Shown: positions 7,948 through 17,738, counted from the stretch's first letter. The stretch: DNA of 26,687 nt from JBGTSJ01 sp041940305 (GCA_041940305.1 JBGTSJ010000042.1:1-26687); one strand, 5' to 3'. The notes: generated by a model from the sequence alone, not told the origin. Made by a program: numbers and translations.

Positions 7948-7974
7948 GGCAGGCTGAAGCCTGTACTCCAACGC
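7948..7974. repeat. Short hairpin-forming intergenic repeat
   Basis: Inside the aspS leader, CAGGCTGAAGCCTG is a palindrome with a 6-bp stem, followed by TACTCCAACG. A diverged reverse-strand relative (AGGCTGAGGCCTGTT on the minus strand) lies at 21903-21917, beside the start of the FAD/Fe-S dehydrogenase. I recall similar sequences scattered in planctomycete genomes, but copy number needs a genome search. Confidence 0.4.
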
Positions 7975-8030
7975 CTGCCCAACGGACTCCGCGCCCGCCC
8001 GGTTCACGCAATTCTCAGGAAATCACCCCA

Positions 8031-9794
<1,764 letters not shown>

Positions 9795-9823
9795 GCATCC
9801 AAAGAACTGAAGAAAGGCAGGAG

Positions 9824-9875
9824 CACTAATGACCGCTAATCTTTGCTGATTAGTGTCGATTAGCGGTAATCAGTG
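9824..9875. repeat. Inverted repeat downstream of aspS (CACTAAT/CGCTAAT words)
   Basis: Arms of 18 nt at 9824-9841 and 9858-9875 match at 16 of 18 positions, with a 16-nt loop that itself holds GATTAGTG. The arms consist of CACTAAT and CGCTAAT words about 9-10 nt apart. It lies 29 nt after the aspS stop and 42 nt before the EVE gene. It could act as a transcription barrier, but no U-run follows. I recall similar ACTAATCGACACTAAT-type repeats in other genomes. Confidence 0.65.
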
Positions 9876-9916
9876 TTCCCCTTCCTTCTTGTGTTAATCC
9901 GATCGAGCATAGAGCC

Positions 9917-10405
9917 ATGGCGTCCAAATCACCTCGTCGTTATTGGCTCTTCAAGTCCGAAGCGGACTGCTACTCCATCGACCACCTCGCCAGGGAGAAG
10001 CAGCAGACCACCTTCTGGGACGGCGTACGCAACTACCAGGCCCGCAACATGCTCCGCGACGACGTCCAGGTCGGCGATCGCGTCCTCTTCTACCACAGCG
10101 GCTGCGACCCGCTTGTCATCGCCGGCACCGCCGAGGTCGTCCGCGCCGGCTATCCCGACCACACCGCATTCGAACCCGACCAGCAGCACTACGACCCGAA
10201 GAGCGACCCCGACAATCCGACGTGGTACATGGTCGACATCCAGCTCCTCCAGAAGTTCCCGCAGCCCGTCACTCGCGATATGCTCAAGGAGACAAGGGAT
10301 CTGTCCAAAATGATCGTCCTCCAACGAGGATCACGGCTCTCGGTTCAACCCGTGACCGAAGCCGAGTGGAAAACCGTGCACAAACTCGCCAGGGTCAAGG
10401 GGTAG
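9917..10405 (+). CDS. EVE-domain protein
   Basis: A 162-residue single-domain EVE protein related to human THYN1 and bacterial homologues. The domain fills the protein: RRYWLFKSEADCYSIDHL, then TTFWDGVRNYQARNML, then the DRVLFYHSGCDP core and a GTAEVV strand, ending with LQRGSRLSVQPVTEAEW. EVE domains share the PUA-like fold and are proposed to bind modified bases in DNA or RNA; the role here is unknown. The start is ATG 9917. Flanking inverted repeats (9824-9875 and 10421-10540) separate it from both neighbours, so it may be transcribed alone. Confidence 0.93.
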   Translation: MASKSPRRYWLFKSEADCYSIDHLAREKQQTTFWDGVRNYQARNMLRDDVQVGDRVLFYHSGCDPLVIAGTAEVVRAGYPDHTAFEPDQQHYDPKSDPDNPTWYMVDIQLLQKFPQPVTRDMLKETRDLSKMIVLQRGSRLSVQPVTEAEWKTVHKLARVKG

Positions 10406-10420
10406 GAGAACTGGTAAAGA

Positions 10421-10540
10421 GGGGCCGCGGATGACGCGGATCAACGCAGATCTGGTCTCTCGTCCATCAGTGCGGTGCTGCCAGAAAGCGGGTGTGCCTC
10501 ATCCGCGTAAACCCGTCTCATCCGCGTCATCCGCGGCCCC
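10421..10540. repeat. 120-bp element with perfect 21-bp inverted ends
   Basis: The arms at 10421-10441 and 10520-10540 are exact reverse complements over 21 bp; each is made of GCGGATGACGCGGAT-type words. The 78-nt interior contains a further partial copy (CATCCGCGTAAACCCGTCT) next to the right arm. No coding frame or target-site duplication is seen. It fills the spacer between the EVE gene and the flippase-like gene. Confidence 0.8.
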
Positions 10541-10555
10541 CCGTCGATCGACGCC

Positions 10556-11659
10556 ATGAGTTCACCCCCCCGCCCGCCGCTGCACAAGTCCCGGGCGTTT
10601 CAACTCACGGTCGGCCTCATCGTCACGTTCGCCTGCCTGGCGTACGCCTTCTACAAGATGACGGCCGGTGAAGATCCGCGCGCTGTCTTCCGCCGCATCG
10701 GAGCGGCCTTCGCCGCCGCCGACTACCGCACGCTGCCGCTGTTCTGGCTGGTGCTCGCCCTCTTCTACTGGATCAAGGCCTGGCGCTGGCGCTGGATGCT
10801 CACCCCGCTCGGCGACTTCCACCCGACGCGCGACCTGCTCCCCCCCATCATGGCGGGTTTCGCCTTCAACAATCTCCTGCCGGCCCGCCTCGGCGAACTC
10901 GTCCGCGTCTTCGTCTTCTCCCGCGCTCACCAGGTCCCCAAGACGCCCGTACTCGCCAGCGTCGCGCTGGAGCGCATCCTCGATGCCGTTACAATCCTCG
11001 CCCTGCTCGGCATCGGCCTGCTGATCGTTCCGGACATGCCCGACGACATCCGCCGTACTGCGACCGTCGGCTCTATTGTCGCCGGAGCGGGCGTCGCCTG
11101 TGTCCTCATCTATCTCATTTGGACGCGGCACTTCGTCCGCATCGCCGAATACCTGATGGACGCCGTCCCGATCCTGCCGGAAGGCCTTCGCCACAAGATT
11201 GCCGGCATCCTGGAAGCCGGCGCCGTTGGACTCACGGCCCTCAAGACCGGTCGCCTGCTCGCGTTCATCCTGCTCACGTCGTTCGCGCAATGGGCACTCA
11301 ACGCCCTGATCGTGTATCTGCCGCTCATCGCGTTTTCGATCCACCTCCCATGGGGCGTCTCGCTGGTCCTCCTCGCCGTCATCGCCTTCGGCGTCGCGGC
11401 CCCCTCCGCGCCAGGCTACTTCGGCATCATCCAGCTCTGCTTCCTAATTGTGCTGGAGCGGTTCATCGACGACCGCGAACGCATCTTCGCCGCCTCGATT
11501 TACTTCCACATCGCCCAGTATGTCCCCGTCACCCTCGTCGGCCTCATCTACTTCAACCGCATGGGCCTCCGCATGACCGACGTCGAATCCGCCGCCGAAA
11601 CGACCGCGGACTCACCCCCCGCTTCGTCCGCACTCGAAGCCAACGCCAGGACACAGTGA
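10556..11659 (+). CDS. Flippase-like membrane protein (LPG synthase TM / UPF0104 family)
   Basis: A 367-residue polytopic protein with about eight membrane segments between residues ~15 and ~340. It matches the lysylphosphatidylglycerol-synthase transmembrane (flippase-like) family: FAFNNLLPARLGELVRVFV (~100-120) with the typical GE-xxR core, ERILDAVTILALL, and the later APSAPGYFGIIQ motif. There is no soluble aminoacyl-transfer domain, so it is likely a lipid or glycan translocase rather than an LPG synthase. The start is ATG 10556, 15 nt after an inverted-repeat element. Such proteins often act with cell-envelope glycosylation or lipid genes; no partner is obvious here. Confidence 0.88.
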   Translation: MSSPPRPPLHKSRAFQLTVGLIVTFACLAYAFYKMTAGEDPRAVFRRIGAAFAAADYRTLPLFWLVLALFYWIKAWRWRWMLTPLGDFHPTRDLLPPIMAGFAFNNLLPARLGELVRVFVFSRAHQVPKTPVLASVALERILDAVTILALLGIGLLIVPDMPDDIRRTATVGSIVAGAGVACVLIYLIWTRHFVRIAEYLMDAVPILPEGLRHKIAGILEAGAVGLTALKTGRLLAFILLTSFAQWALNALIVYLPLIAFSIHLPWGVSLVLLAVIAFGVAAPSAPGYFGIIQLCFLIVLERFIDDRERIFAASIYFHIAQYVPVTLVGLIYFNRMGLRMTDVESAAETTADSPPASSALEANARTQ

Positions 11660-11668
11660 CGTCCCCCA

Positions 11669-11701
11669 TAGTCGCAGGCACAGTCCTCTGTGCCGTCCGC
11701 T
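11669..11701. repeat. GGCACA hairpin repeat, copy 1
   Basis: It reads TAGTCGCAGGCACAG-TCCT-CTGTGCCGTCCGCT on the plus strand, giving a 7-bp stem (11677-11683 with 11688-11694). It lies 10 nt after the flippase-like stop codon. It belongs to the family at 16271-16303 and 18504-18536, in the opposite orientation. Possible terminator or dispersed repeat. Confidence 0.65.
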
Positions 11702-11856
11702 CGGCGTGCTTCCACACACAGTGATCTCCAGGACCGATTACCGCGACCAAACCCGCCGCGCCACGGACAACGCATAGTCATCGGTGTTCCCGCCGATCAC
11801 TCCCGACTATGCTGACCGGGAACCCTCCATCGCCTCATTGCGTCGACCGTTAGACC

Positions 11857-13176
11857 ATGCATCACTCCGCCGTCCTCCTCTCCATCCCCGGCCTCCGCTC
11901 CCGCGATCTCGCCTCGATGCCGCGCCTCTCGGCACTGGCGAACAACGGCGGCGCGGTCGTCCCGCTCACGCCATCCTTCCCCTGCGTCACCTGTCCGGTG
12001 CAGGCCAACCTGACGACCGGCGTCCTCCCCGACGGGCACGGCGTTGTCGCCAACGGATTCTTCTGGCGCGACAAGGCCGAAGTCGAAATGTGGACCGCCT
12101 GGAACGACTGCATTCAGGCCCCCCAGATCTGGGACACGCTGCACGAACGCGACCCGTCGCTCACTTCCGCCGTCTGGTTTCCCCTGCACAGCAAAGGGGC
12201 CGGGGCCGACTTCATCTGCACCCCCGCCCCCATCCACAACCCCGACGGCTCCGAGTCCCTCTGGTGCTACACGAAGCCGACCGAACTCTACGGCGAGCTG
12301 CGCGATGCGCTCGGCCACTTCCCGCTGATGAACTTCTGGGGCCCGATGGCCAACATCAAATCCACCGACTGGATCGTCAACTCGGCCGTCGTCGGAGCAC
12401 AGAAGTTCCAGCCGCGATTCAGCTACATCTACCTGCCGCATCTCGACTATGCCGCCCAGAAGTTCGGCCCCAACAGCCCGCAGGCATCCGCTGCACTCGG
12501 TGAACTCGACTCCGCGATCGGCCGCCTCATCGACGGCTACGCAGCGGCCGGCCTCGACGACGTCCTCTGGCTCGCCGCCAGCGAGTACACGATCAACGAA
12601 GTCAGCAGCGTCGCCTACCCCAACCGCATCCTCCGCGAAGCCGGCCTGCTCACGCTCGATATCGATGACGAAGGCCGCGAACTCCTCAACGTCGGGCAGT
12701 CAAGAGCCTGGGCGCTCGTCGATCACCAGTTCGCCCACGTCTTTGTCCGCGATGCAGCCGACGTTTCTCGCACCGCCGACCTGCTCCGGTCCGACGCGAA
12801 TATCGCGGAAGTGCTCACTGGCGACGACCGCGCGAAGCACCACCTCAACCACGAGCGTTCCGGCGAGATCGTCCTCATCGTCAACCCCGACGCCTGGTTC
12901 GCTTACTACTGGTGGCTGGACGATGCGAAGGCCCCCCCCTTCGCCCGCACCGTCGACATCCACCGCAAACCCGGCTACGACCCCGTCGAACTCTTCATCG
13001 ACATGCCGACGAAGTCCATCCCGCTCAATGCGGCACTGGTCAAAGGCTCCCACGGGCGCCCCGAGTCACTGGAGTGCGTCCTCATCGCTTCCGATGCGAA
13101 GGTATTCGAGGCAGCCGCAACGAACTTGATTCAAGACGTCGATGTCGCAGGGATCGTCCTGTCGAACTTCGCGTAG
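11857..13176 (+). CDS. Alkaline-phosphatase-superfamily phosphodiesterase-like protein with altered metal-site motifs
   Basis: A 439-residue protein of the type I phosphodiesterase/nucleotide pyrophosphatase family. The nucleophile region is clear: PSFPCVTCPVQANLTTG with T45. Later motifs depart from the standard ones. The first Asp position reads SIPGLR (usually a DG), the DxxxH ligand motif reads HLDYAAQ (D197, Q201), and the DHG motif reads ASEYT (E243); a later FAHVFV keeps a His. I recall this variant pattern (PHLDYxxQ, SEY) in a subfamily of bacterial homologues, so it is probably inherited rather than decay. It has no signal peptide and is likely cytoplasmic. Enzymatic activity and substrate are uncertain. 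ATG 11857 is the start; a TATGCT box lies at 11808-11813. Confidence 0.82.
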   Translation: MHHSAVLLSIPGLRSRDLASMPRLSALANNGGAVVPLTPSFPCVTCPVQANLTTGVLPDGHGVVANGFFWRDKAEVEMWTAWNDCIQAPQIWDTLHERDPSLTSAVWFPLHSKGAGADFICTPAPIHNPDGSESLWCYTKPTELYGELRDALGHFPLMNFWGPMANIKSTDWIVNSAVVGAQKFQPRFSYIYLPHLDYAAQKFGPNSPQASAALGELDSAIGRLIDGYAAAGLDDVLWLAASEYTINEVSSVAYPNRILREAGLLTLDIDDEGRELLNVGQSRAWALVDHQFAHVFVRDAADVSRTADLLRSDANIAEVLTGDDRAKHHLNHERSGEIVLIVNPDAWFAYYWWLDDAKAPPFARTVDIHRKPGYDPVELFIDMPTKSIPLNAALVKGSHGRPESLECVLIASDAKVFEAAATNLIQDVDVAGIVLSNFA

Positions 13177-13208
13177 CCTGCGCTCACGTTCAATGGACAA
13201 GGGCGCAG

Positions 13209-13808
13209 ATGGTGACGACGTACTTCGCTGCTGACGAAACACAGCTTCGCTGGTATTCGGAGTCGCAGAGTCCGTACGGCGACTTCGTACCGATTCCCGT
13301 TCCGTGTGAGACCTGCGGGCGAACCGGGCCTTGCTTTCGTTACGCACCGGACTCCATCTCTGAAAAGTTGGGCTGCCTCAACTGCCTGCGAAAGGGCGTA
13401 TTCCTTTACTATCACGACACGGAACTCGGAAGGATGGCCCCCGGCTATCAATTCCAGCGTCCCGTCGGCAATCCGTTTCGGGGGGTGACTCAAGTCGTCC
13501 ATGTCGGGCTTCCTCCGGAGCTCAGCGAGGCCGCGTTCGACGAATTATTACGAACTCCACCCTTTCTGTTTCTCCAACACGAACAGTGGCTGCTGCATTG
13601 CAGCGACTTCATGGTCGCGCTGGGGCGCTGGACGCCTGACGACCTGCGTGCTCATGCAGGCGACGAGAATCCCGACTCGCTCTTGAATTCCATGCTGGGT
13701 GCTGATCGTCACGGCCCTCGCACGCTCAAGGACCTGGAGCTCGGACTGTGGCTGAACGCATTTCGATGCCGCCACTGTGCAGCGTTGAGAGCGTATTACG
13801 AGTGGTGA
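13209..13808 (+). CDS. CbrC-like (UPF0167) cysteine-rich protein
   Basis: A 199-residue soluble protein. Cysteine motifs appear as CETCGRTGPC (~33-42), GCLNCLRKG (~55-63), WLLHCSDFMVALG in the middle and FRCRHCAALRAYYEW at the C-terminus. The paired CxxC motifs, the W-HC-D motif before a Gly, and the closing CxxC resemble the CbrC/UPF0167 family (E. coli CbrC affects colicin E2 tolerance), but similarity is loose and I would not infer that function. The start is ATG 13209, 32 nt after the phosphodiesterase-like gene, with AAGGG upstream. The two genes may be co-transcribed. It ends facing the convergent sulfatase gene across a hairpin. Confidence 0.65.
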   Translation: MVTTYFAADETQLRWYSESQSPYGDFVPIPVPCETCGRTGPCFRYAPDSISEKLGCLNCLRKGVFLYYHDTELGRMAPGYQFQRPVGNPFRGVTQVVHVGLPPELSEAAFDELLRTPPFLFLQHEQWLLHCSDFMVALGRWTPDDLRAHAGDENPDSLLNSMLGADRHGPRTLKDLELGLWLNAFRCRHCAALRAYYEW

Positions 13809-13812
13809 CTGC

Positions 13813-13874
13813 ACGCAAAGCGGCAGTCGATCGAAGCCTCCCCGGCGCTCCTTCGCGCCTCAGCGGCTTTACGT
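13813..13874. repeat. Hairpin between convergent genes (ACGCAAAG word family)
   Basis: The arms at 13813-13836 and 13851-13874 pair at about 17 of 24 positions around a 14-nt loop. They contain the ACGCAAAG and CGCGAAG words also found at 17312-17336 and 17831-17855. It is placed between the stop codons of the CbrC-like gene and the sulfatase, where it could act as a two-way transcription terminator. Confidence 0.6.
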
Positions 13875-13888
13875 CGAGTTCTGCCTTC

Positions 13889-15298
13889 TCACGGGAACTC
13901 CCAGTGCGGGCCTTCGGCGATGACCTCGGCGTACATTCGCCTCGCCGTCTCGATCATCCGGGCCGCACGCTCCGGTTCCTCTTCCGACAGGTCCCGCGTT
14001 TCGCCGATGTCGTCCCGCAGGTTGTAAAGCTCGAACTCAACGAGTTCCGACGCCTTCAGAGCCTCGACGATCCCCGGCTGGAGTGATCCGCCGGTCGGCA
14101 GCTCGCCGGCGCCGTCCCAGCCTGCGACCAGCTTCCAGTCGCCGTCCCGGATCGCCACCTGCCGGTTGCCCGGCGCTCCGTAGTAATGCCAGAACAGCGG
14201 CTTGTCGCGCCGCAGCGTCTCGCCGTTAAATGCACCGGTCACATTCGTCCCGTCCAGTACCCGGTTGTCCGGCGTCTCGATTCCGGCCAGTGCACAGAAC
14301 GACGGCAGTACATCTAGCGCGCTGATCGGCTCGCTGCATTCCGAGCCCGCTTCCACGCGCCCGGGAAACCGCACGATCCCGGGCACGCGGATGCCGCCGT
14401 CGTAGATGTGCAGCTTCATTCCTCTTAGCGGGCCCGGCGAGCCGTGCGATCTCCAGGCGTTGGGATAGCGGTTCAGCGTCTCGGGGCCGTTGTCCGACGT
14501 GAAGAAAACCAGTGTCTTCTCCGTCAGTCCCAGCTCATCGAGCGCCTCCATCAGCCGCCCCACCGCGGCGTCCATGTTGGTGACGTTCGCGTAGTATTCG
14601 GCCTCGCCGCGCTGCGTGGCGTCCGGATACGTCGCGACCAGTTCGTCCGGCGACGCCACCGGCTCGTGCGGCTCGTGGAAGCAGACGTACGCGAAGAACG
14701 GTCCGGCATCGTCGCCCCGTCCCTCCAGCCAGCGGATCGCCTCATCGGCGACGACCTGACATGAGTAGCCTGTCAGCGGTCCGACCCGCTGGCCGTTCCG
14801 CACGAAGTTCGTCGGATTCTCGTGCGACGGCGCGGCGTTGTTCTGCGTCGAGAACCAGTGGTCGAACCCCTGGTCTCCCGGCTGCGTATGTCGTGGATCG
14901 TTGAAATGCCCGTTGAGATGCCATTTGCCCGAGTGAACGGCGTCGTACCCCGCGCCGGCGAGCAGTTCGGCGATCGTCGTCTCGTCGTCCTTGAGTTGCA
15001 TCGGGTTCCCAGCTGCGATCCAGGAGTAGACGCCGCAGCGAGACGGCGTCCGACCTGTCATGAGCCCGCACCGCGCGGGCGAGCAGAGCGGGGAGGCCGA
15101 GTAGCAGTCGGTCAGCCGTGCTCCCTCGGACGCCAGCCGATCGAGATGTGGCGTCCGGATCGTCGGATGCCCGTAGCACCCAAGGTCGCCGTACCCGAGA
15201 TCGTCGCAGAGGATGACCAGAAAGTTGGGGCGATCGTCCGCGGCGAGTGAACGGCTGCAGAGGATGAACAGCAGTGTGAGCAGCGACAGGATTCGCAT
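13889..15298 (-). CDS. Exported sulfatase (formylglycine-dependent)
   Basis: A 469-residue arylsulfatase-type enzyme that hydrolyses sulfate esters, typically of algal or other polysaccharides in planctomycetes. A Sec signal peptide covers about residues 1-20. The metal-binding CDDLGYGDLGCYGHP follows, and the active-site C72-S-P-A-R motif has the Cys that would be converted to formylglycine, followed by CGLMTGR. Later motifs include GKWHLNGHF, FFTSDNGPE and a closing RDGDWKLV. The start is ATG 15298 with a strong GGAGG 7 nt upstream; the in-frame extension beyond it is not sulfatase-like. The anaerobic or aerobic maturase is not in the window. It lies 165 nt downstream of the LUD gene, separated by a strong hairpin. 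Confidence 0.96.
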   Translation of the reverse strand: MRILSLLTLLFILCSRSLAADDRPNFLVILCDDLGYGDLGCYGHPTIRTPHLDRLASEGARLTDCYSASPLCSPARCGLMTGRTPSRCGVYSWIAAGNPMQLKDDETTIAELLAGAGYDAVHSGKWHLNGHFNDPRHTQPGDQGFDHWFSTQNNAAPSHENPTNFVRNGQRVGPLTGYSCQVVADEAIRWLEGRGDDAGPFFAYVCFHEPHEPVASPDELVATYPDATQRGEAEYYANVTNMDAAVGRLMEALDELGLTEKTLVFFTSDNGPETLNRYPNAWRSHGSPGPLRGMKLHIYDGGIRVPGIVRFPGRVEAGSECSEPISALDVLPSFCALAGIETPDNRVLDGTNVTGAFNGETLRRDKPLFWHYYGAPGNRQVAIRDGDWKLVAGWDGAGELPTGGSLQPGIVEALKASELVEFELYNLRDDIGETRDLSEEEPERAARMIETARRMYAEVIAEGPHWEFP

Positions 15299-15438
15299 CG
15301 AGTGGCCTCCGCGAAGGATCGACGCCCGCGCTTGCGCAGGCAGATAGCGTCCTCTTGTCAACATTACCATCCCGTGCTGCAAGTCACAGCGACGGCCTGT
15401 CAGCAGAAACATACGGACGAGGTGGAACGCACCATCAC

Positions 15439-15459
15439 GCGACTCGCGGGGCGAGTCGC
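15439..15459 (-). terminator. Strong hairpin just after the LUD gene
   Basis: GCGACTCGC-GGG-GCGAGTCGC forms a perfect 9-bp GC-rich stem with a 3-nt loop, beginning 4 nt after the LUD stop codon on the minus strand. No U-run follows, so it is either a U-less terminator or an mRNA 3' protector. Confidence 0.5.
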
Positions 15460-15463
15460 CTGC

Positions 15464-16063
15464 TCACCGCAGATCATCCACAAGAAACACCGTCAGCGAT
15501 CGCGCCCCATGGGCGCCGATGACGAGGGATTGCTCGATGTCGGCCGTCTTCGAGGGACCGGAGATGAAGGTGGAGAATGGGGTGTCGCCGACGCTCATCC
15601 GCTCGTAGGCCTGATGCAGGTTGTGCACGAGGCTGCCCGCCGGGACGACCAGGGCCAGATGCTGCGGCAGGAAGTACAGCACGCGATGCGGGACACCGCG
15701 ACCGGTCACCCACACTGCGGCGTTCTCGGCGACGGCGAGCTCGCCGGGGAGGACGGCGAAGTCGATGTCCTCCAGGTCGTGCGGATCGGTGACGGCCGCG
15801 AGATCGAAGTTCGTTTCGCCGATGCCGGAGACGCAGGAGACGCGTTTCGTCGCCCCGGCGTAAGGCTCGATCTCGCTCAGTACGGCATGAGCGGCGGCGG
15901 CGTCAGGCACGGGAACACAGCGACCGCCGACGCTGGTCAGCACATCCGTAAACTGCTGCAACGCGTCGTCGTACTGAATGCCGAAGCCAGTGAAGTCGGG
16001 AAGCTCAGAGCCAGTTTTGGCATGCGAGCGAACGGCGGTGAGGATGTCTTCGCGAGAGGGCAT
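15464..16063 (-). CDS. LUD-domain protein (LutC/YkgG-like)
   Basis: A 199-residue single LUD-domain protein. Characteristic stretches are SCVSGIGETNFDLAAVTDPHDL, then PGELAVAENAAVWVTGRG, then LPQHLALVVPAGSLVHNLHQAYERM and TFISGPSKTADIEQSLVIGAHG. LutC is a subunit of the LutABC L-lactate oxidation complex, and LUD proteins also occur alone. LutA and LutB are not adjacent. The start is placed at ATG 16063 (MPSREDIL) because the upstream in-frame sequence is repeat DNA. A fused FAD/Fe-S hydroxyacid dehydrogenase lies ~3 kb upstream on the same strand and could be a functional partner, but the molybdopterin genes separate them. Confidence 0.85.
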   Translation of the reverse strand: MPSREDILTAVRSHAKTGSELPDFTGFGIQYDDALQQFTDVLTSVGGRCVPVPDAAAAHAVLSEIEPYAGATKRVSCVSGIGETNFDLAAVTDPHDLEDIDFAVLPGELAVAENAAVWVTGRGVPHRVLYFLPQHLALVVPAGSLVHNLHQAYERMSVGDTPFSTFISGPSKTADIEQSLVIGAHGARSLTVFLVDDLR

Positions 16064-16190
16064 GAATTGTCGATGGACGATAGCGGATGGTCGACGGCTG
16101 ATTGTCGATGGCCAAGAGGGAATCCATTGGAGCGGGACGAGAATTGCGGACGCAGCGGACGGCACACAGAATGTTCGTGTGTCTGAGTCG
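16064..16190. repeat. Intergenic repeats upstream of the LUD gene, including GGCACA hairpin copy 2
   Basis: The first part (about 16067-16115) is a set of near-repeats of GTCGATGG and GTCGACGG words. Then at 16151-16190 comes a diverged copy of the hairpin family, keeping CGCAGCGGACGGCACAC and pairing with GTGTGT across an enlarged loop. No gene is seen. Confidence 0.55.
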
Positions 16191-16270
16191 CTGACGGTGA
16201 CCCGTGGACGGGATCGCGACGTCCGAACGCCGATGGTTTCCCAATCGATCGCTGAGTTTAGCAAGAGGAG

Positions 16271-16303
16271 CAGCGGACGGCACACGGAGTGTGCCTGCTA
16301 CTA
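16271..16303 (-). repeat. GGCACAC hairpin repeat, copy 3 (starts at the moaA stop codon)
   Basis: The perfect stem GGCACAC-GGA-GTGTGCC covers 16279-16295. On the minus strand the element begins with the TAG stop codon of moaA (16303-16301), then TAGCAGGCACAC. Flanking GTCCGCT is shared with the other copies. It could end moaA transcripts, although no U-run follows. Confidence 0.75.
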
Positions 16304-17302
16304 ACCGCCGATCATGTACATCGGCCGGTCCGGCTGCTTGAAGTCGGCGGCGTTGATATGGTGGCCGGACCATTTGGCGCTGATGCTGGCGCGGACAGCT
16401 GCGGCGATCTCGTCGTCCGCGGCGTCGCCTCGGAGCATGCTGCGGAGGTCGGTTTCTTCCAGGCTGAACAGGCAGTTGCGGAGCTTGCCGTCGGCCGTGA
16501 TGCGAAAGCGGTTGCAGCTGTCGCAGAAGGGCTGGCTGACGCTCGGAATGAAGCCGATGCGGCCCGTTCCGTCCTCGAAGGTGAACTCGGTGGCCGGCGC
16601 GTGCGGCGTCTGGTTCGGCAGCGGGACGAGCGGCATGATCTCGCGCGAGAGGGTCTCGATAATCTCGCTGGCGAACAGGACCTTGTCGCGCTCCCAGGCG
16701 TTGTCGGCGTCGAGCGGCATATACTCGATGAAGCGGATCTCGGCCCCGGTCTCGCGGGCGAAGTGGCCGAACGGCACGATCTCTGACTCGGTGATGCCGC
16801 GGATCGAGACGGCGTTCACCTTAACCGGGTCGAAGCCGACCTGCCTGGCCTTGTTGATGCCGGCGATGACCTTCTCGTAGCCGGGGCGGCGGGTGACTTC
16901 CTCGAACTTGACCGGGTCCAGCGCATCGAGGCTGACATTGATCCGCCGCAGGCCGGCGTCCCACAGGTCCTGGGCCTGCTCCTCAAGCAGGATGCCGTTG
17001 GTGGTGAGCCCAACGTCAATGATGCCGTCGATCGCGACGAGCTTGGCGACGAGCTTGTGCAGGTCCTTGCGGACGAGAGGCTCGCCGCCGGTAAGCCGGA
17101 CCTTGTTGACGCCGAGCGGCACCACCACGCGCACGAACCGCTCGATCTCCTCGAAGGTGAGGAGCAGGTTGCGGTTCATGAACTGCACGTTGTCGGCCGG
17201 CATGCAGTAGAAACAGCGGATGTTGCAGCGATCAGTGACGCTGATCCGCAGGTTGTTATGCACCCGGCCGAAGGTGTCGATGAGTTGGGACACTTGTTTC
17301 AC
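16301..17302 (-). CDS. moaA: GTP 3',8-cyclase MoaA (molybdopterin synthesis)
   Basis: Radical SAM enzyme that converts GTP to 3',8-cyclo-GTP in the first step of molybdopterin synthesis; 333 residues from GTG 17302. The radical SAM cluster is C26-x3-C30-x2-C33 (CNIRCFYC). The SAM-binding TGGEPLVRKD follows. The second, C-terminal cluster uses C260, C263 and C277 (FCDSCNRFRITADGKLRNC), and the protein ends in the conserved Gly-Gly. The start is uncertain: GTG 17302 or GTG 17293. The longer open frame upstream translates repeat DNA and overlaps the neighbouring gene, so it is rejected. moaE and moaD lie upstream on the same strand; moaC is not visible in the window. Confidence 0.95.
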   Translation of the reverse strand: MKQVSQLIDTFGRVHNNLRISVTDRCNIRCFYCMPADNVQFMNRNLLLTFEEIERFVRVVVPLGVNKVRLTGGEPLVRKDLHKLVAKLVAIDGIIDVGLTTNGILLEEQAQDLWDAGLRRINVSLDALDPVKFEEVTRRPGYEKVIAGINKARQVGFDPVKVNAVSIRGITESEIVPFGHFARETGAEIRFIEYMPLDADNAWERDKVLFASEIIETLSREIMPLVPLPNQTPHAPATEFTFEDGTGRIGFIPSVSQPFCDSCNRFRITADGKLRNCLFSLEETDLRSMLRGDAADDEIAAAVRASISAKWSGHHINAADFKQPDRPMYMIGG

Positions 17303-17311
17303 TTGGGTTTT

Positions 17312-17336
17312 GACGCAAAGACGCGGAGGCGCCAAG
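17312..17336. repeat. Left arm of an inverted repeat bracketing a small membrane protein gene
   Basis: ACGCAAAGACGCGGAGGCGCC-type sequence just upstream of moaA. It pairs with 17831-17855 at about 20 of 25 positions. The same words continue to 17347 with a period of about 8-9 nt. Confidence 0.65.
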
Positions 17337-17372
17337 ACGCGCAAAGGATGTAAAGGTTTGGCGGCGCGATAC

Positions 17373-17738
17373 TCAGAGTGCCACCTCGGGCTTGAGTTCT
17401 CCCAGCTCACTCAGCCGTTGGTGGTAGGCAACCAAGAGTTTGTCCTTCCGGCCTGCAAAGAACCAATACACGCCGCACAAAAGACAGAAGCCCGCAAAGT
17501 ACAGGATCTTGCCTCCGAACAGACCGACGACCAGTCCAAGTTCGAACGCCGTTTGGCCAAGCTGGTCGTCGAACATGGGAAATAAGCCTGACTCCAAAAG
17601 ATGCGCGAAATACAGACCGCATCCGATGAAAAAGATCGAAAAAAGAGACATGAGGAATCCAATTGGTCGATGCCATCGCAGTTGACGCTCGACCCTCGCG
17701 ACATACTCGGCGTCCGACAATTTCCATGGCAGATTCAT
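17373..17738 (-). CDS. Small two-TM protein of unknown function
   Basis: Function not recognised. The 121-residue product starts with a charged helix (DAEYVARVERQLRWHRPIG), then has two membrane segments at about 25-47 and 67-94 separated by an acidic loop, and a basic C-terminus. ATG 17738 is the start, with a weak GGA upstream. It sits between moaE and moaA on the same strand and is bracketed by the two arms of an inverted repeat (17312-17336 and 17831-17855). No molybdopterin role is implied by its sequence. It is likely a real gene given the clear TM pattern. Confidence 0.6.
   Translation of the reverse strand: MNLPWKLSDAEYVARVERQLRWHRPIGFLMSLFSIFFIGCGLYFAHLLESGLFPMFDDQLGQTAFELGLVVGLFGGKILYFAGFCLLCGVYWFFAGRKDKLLVAYHQRLSELGELKPEVAL

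Noticed and set aside
7851..8030. aspS leader as a possible T-box or other riboswitch
   Set aside because: Apart from a short palindrome there is no T-box sequence, specifier loop or antiterminator pairing that I can see.
15356..15361. A perfect TTGACA on the minus strand upstream of the sulfatase
   Set aside because: The only TATxxT-like hexamer follows at 9 nt, too close for a sigma-70 promoter.
15299..15412. In-frame extension upstream of the sulfatase signal peptide
   Set aside because: The GGAGG ribosome-binding site and signal peptide place the start at 15298; the extension has no conserved features.
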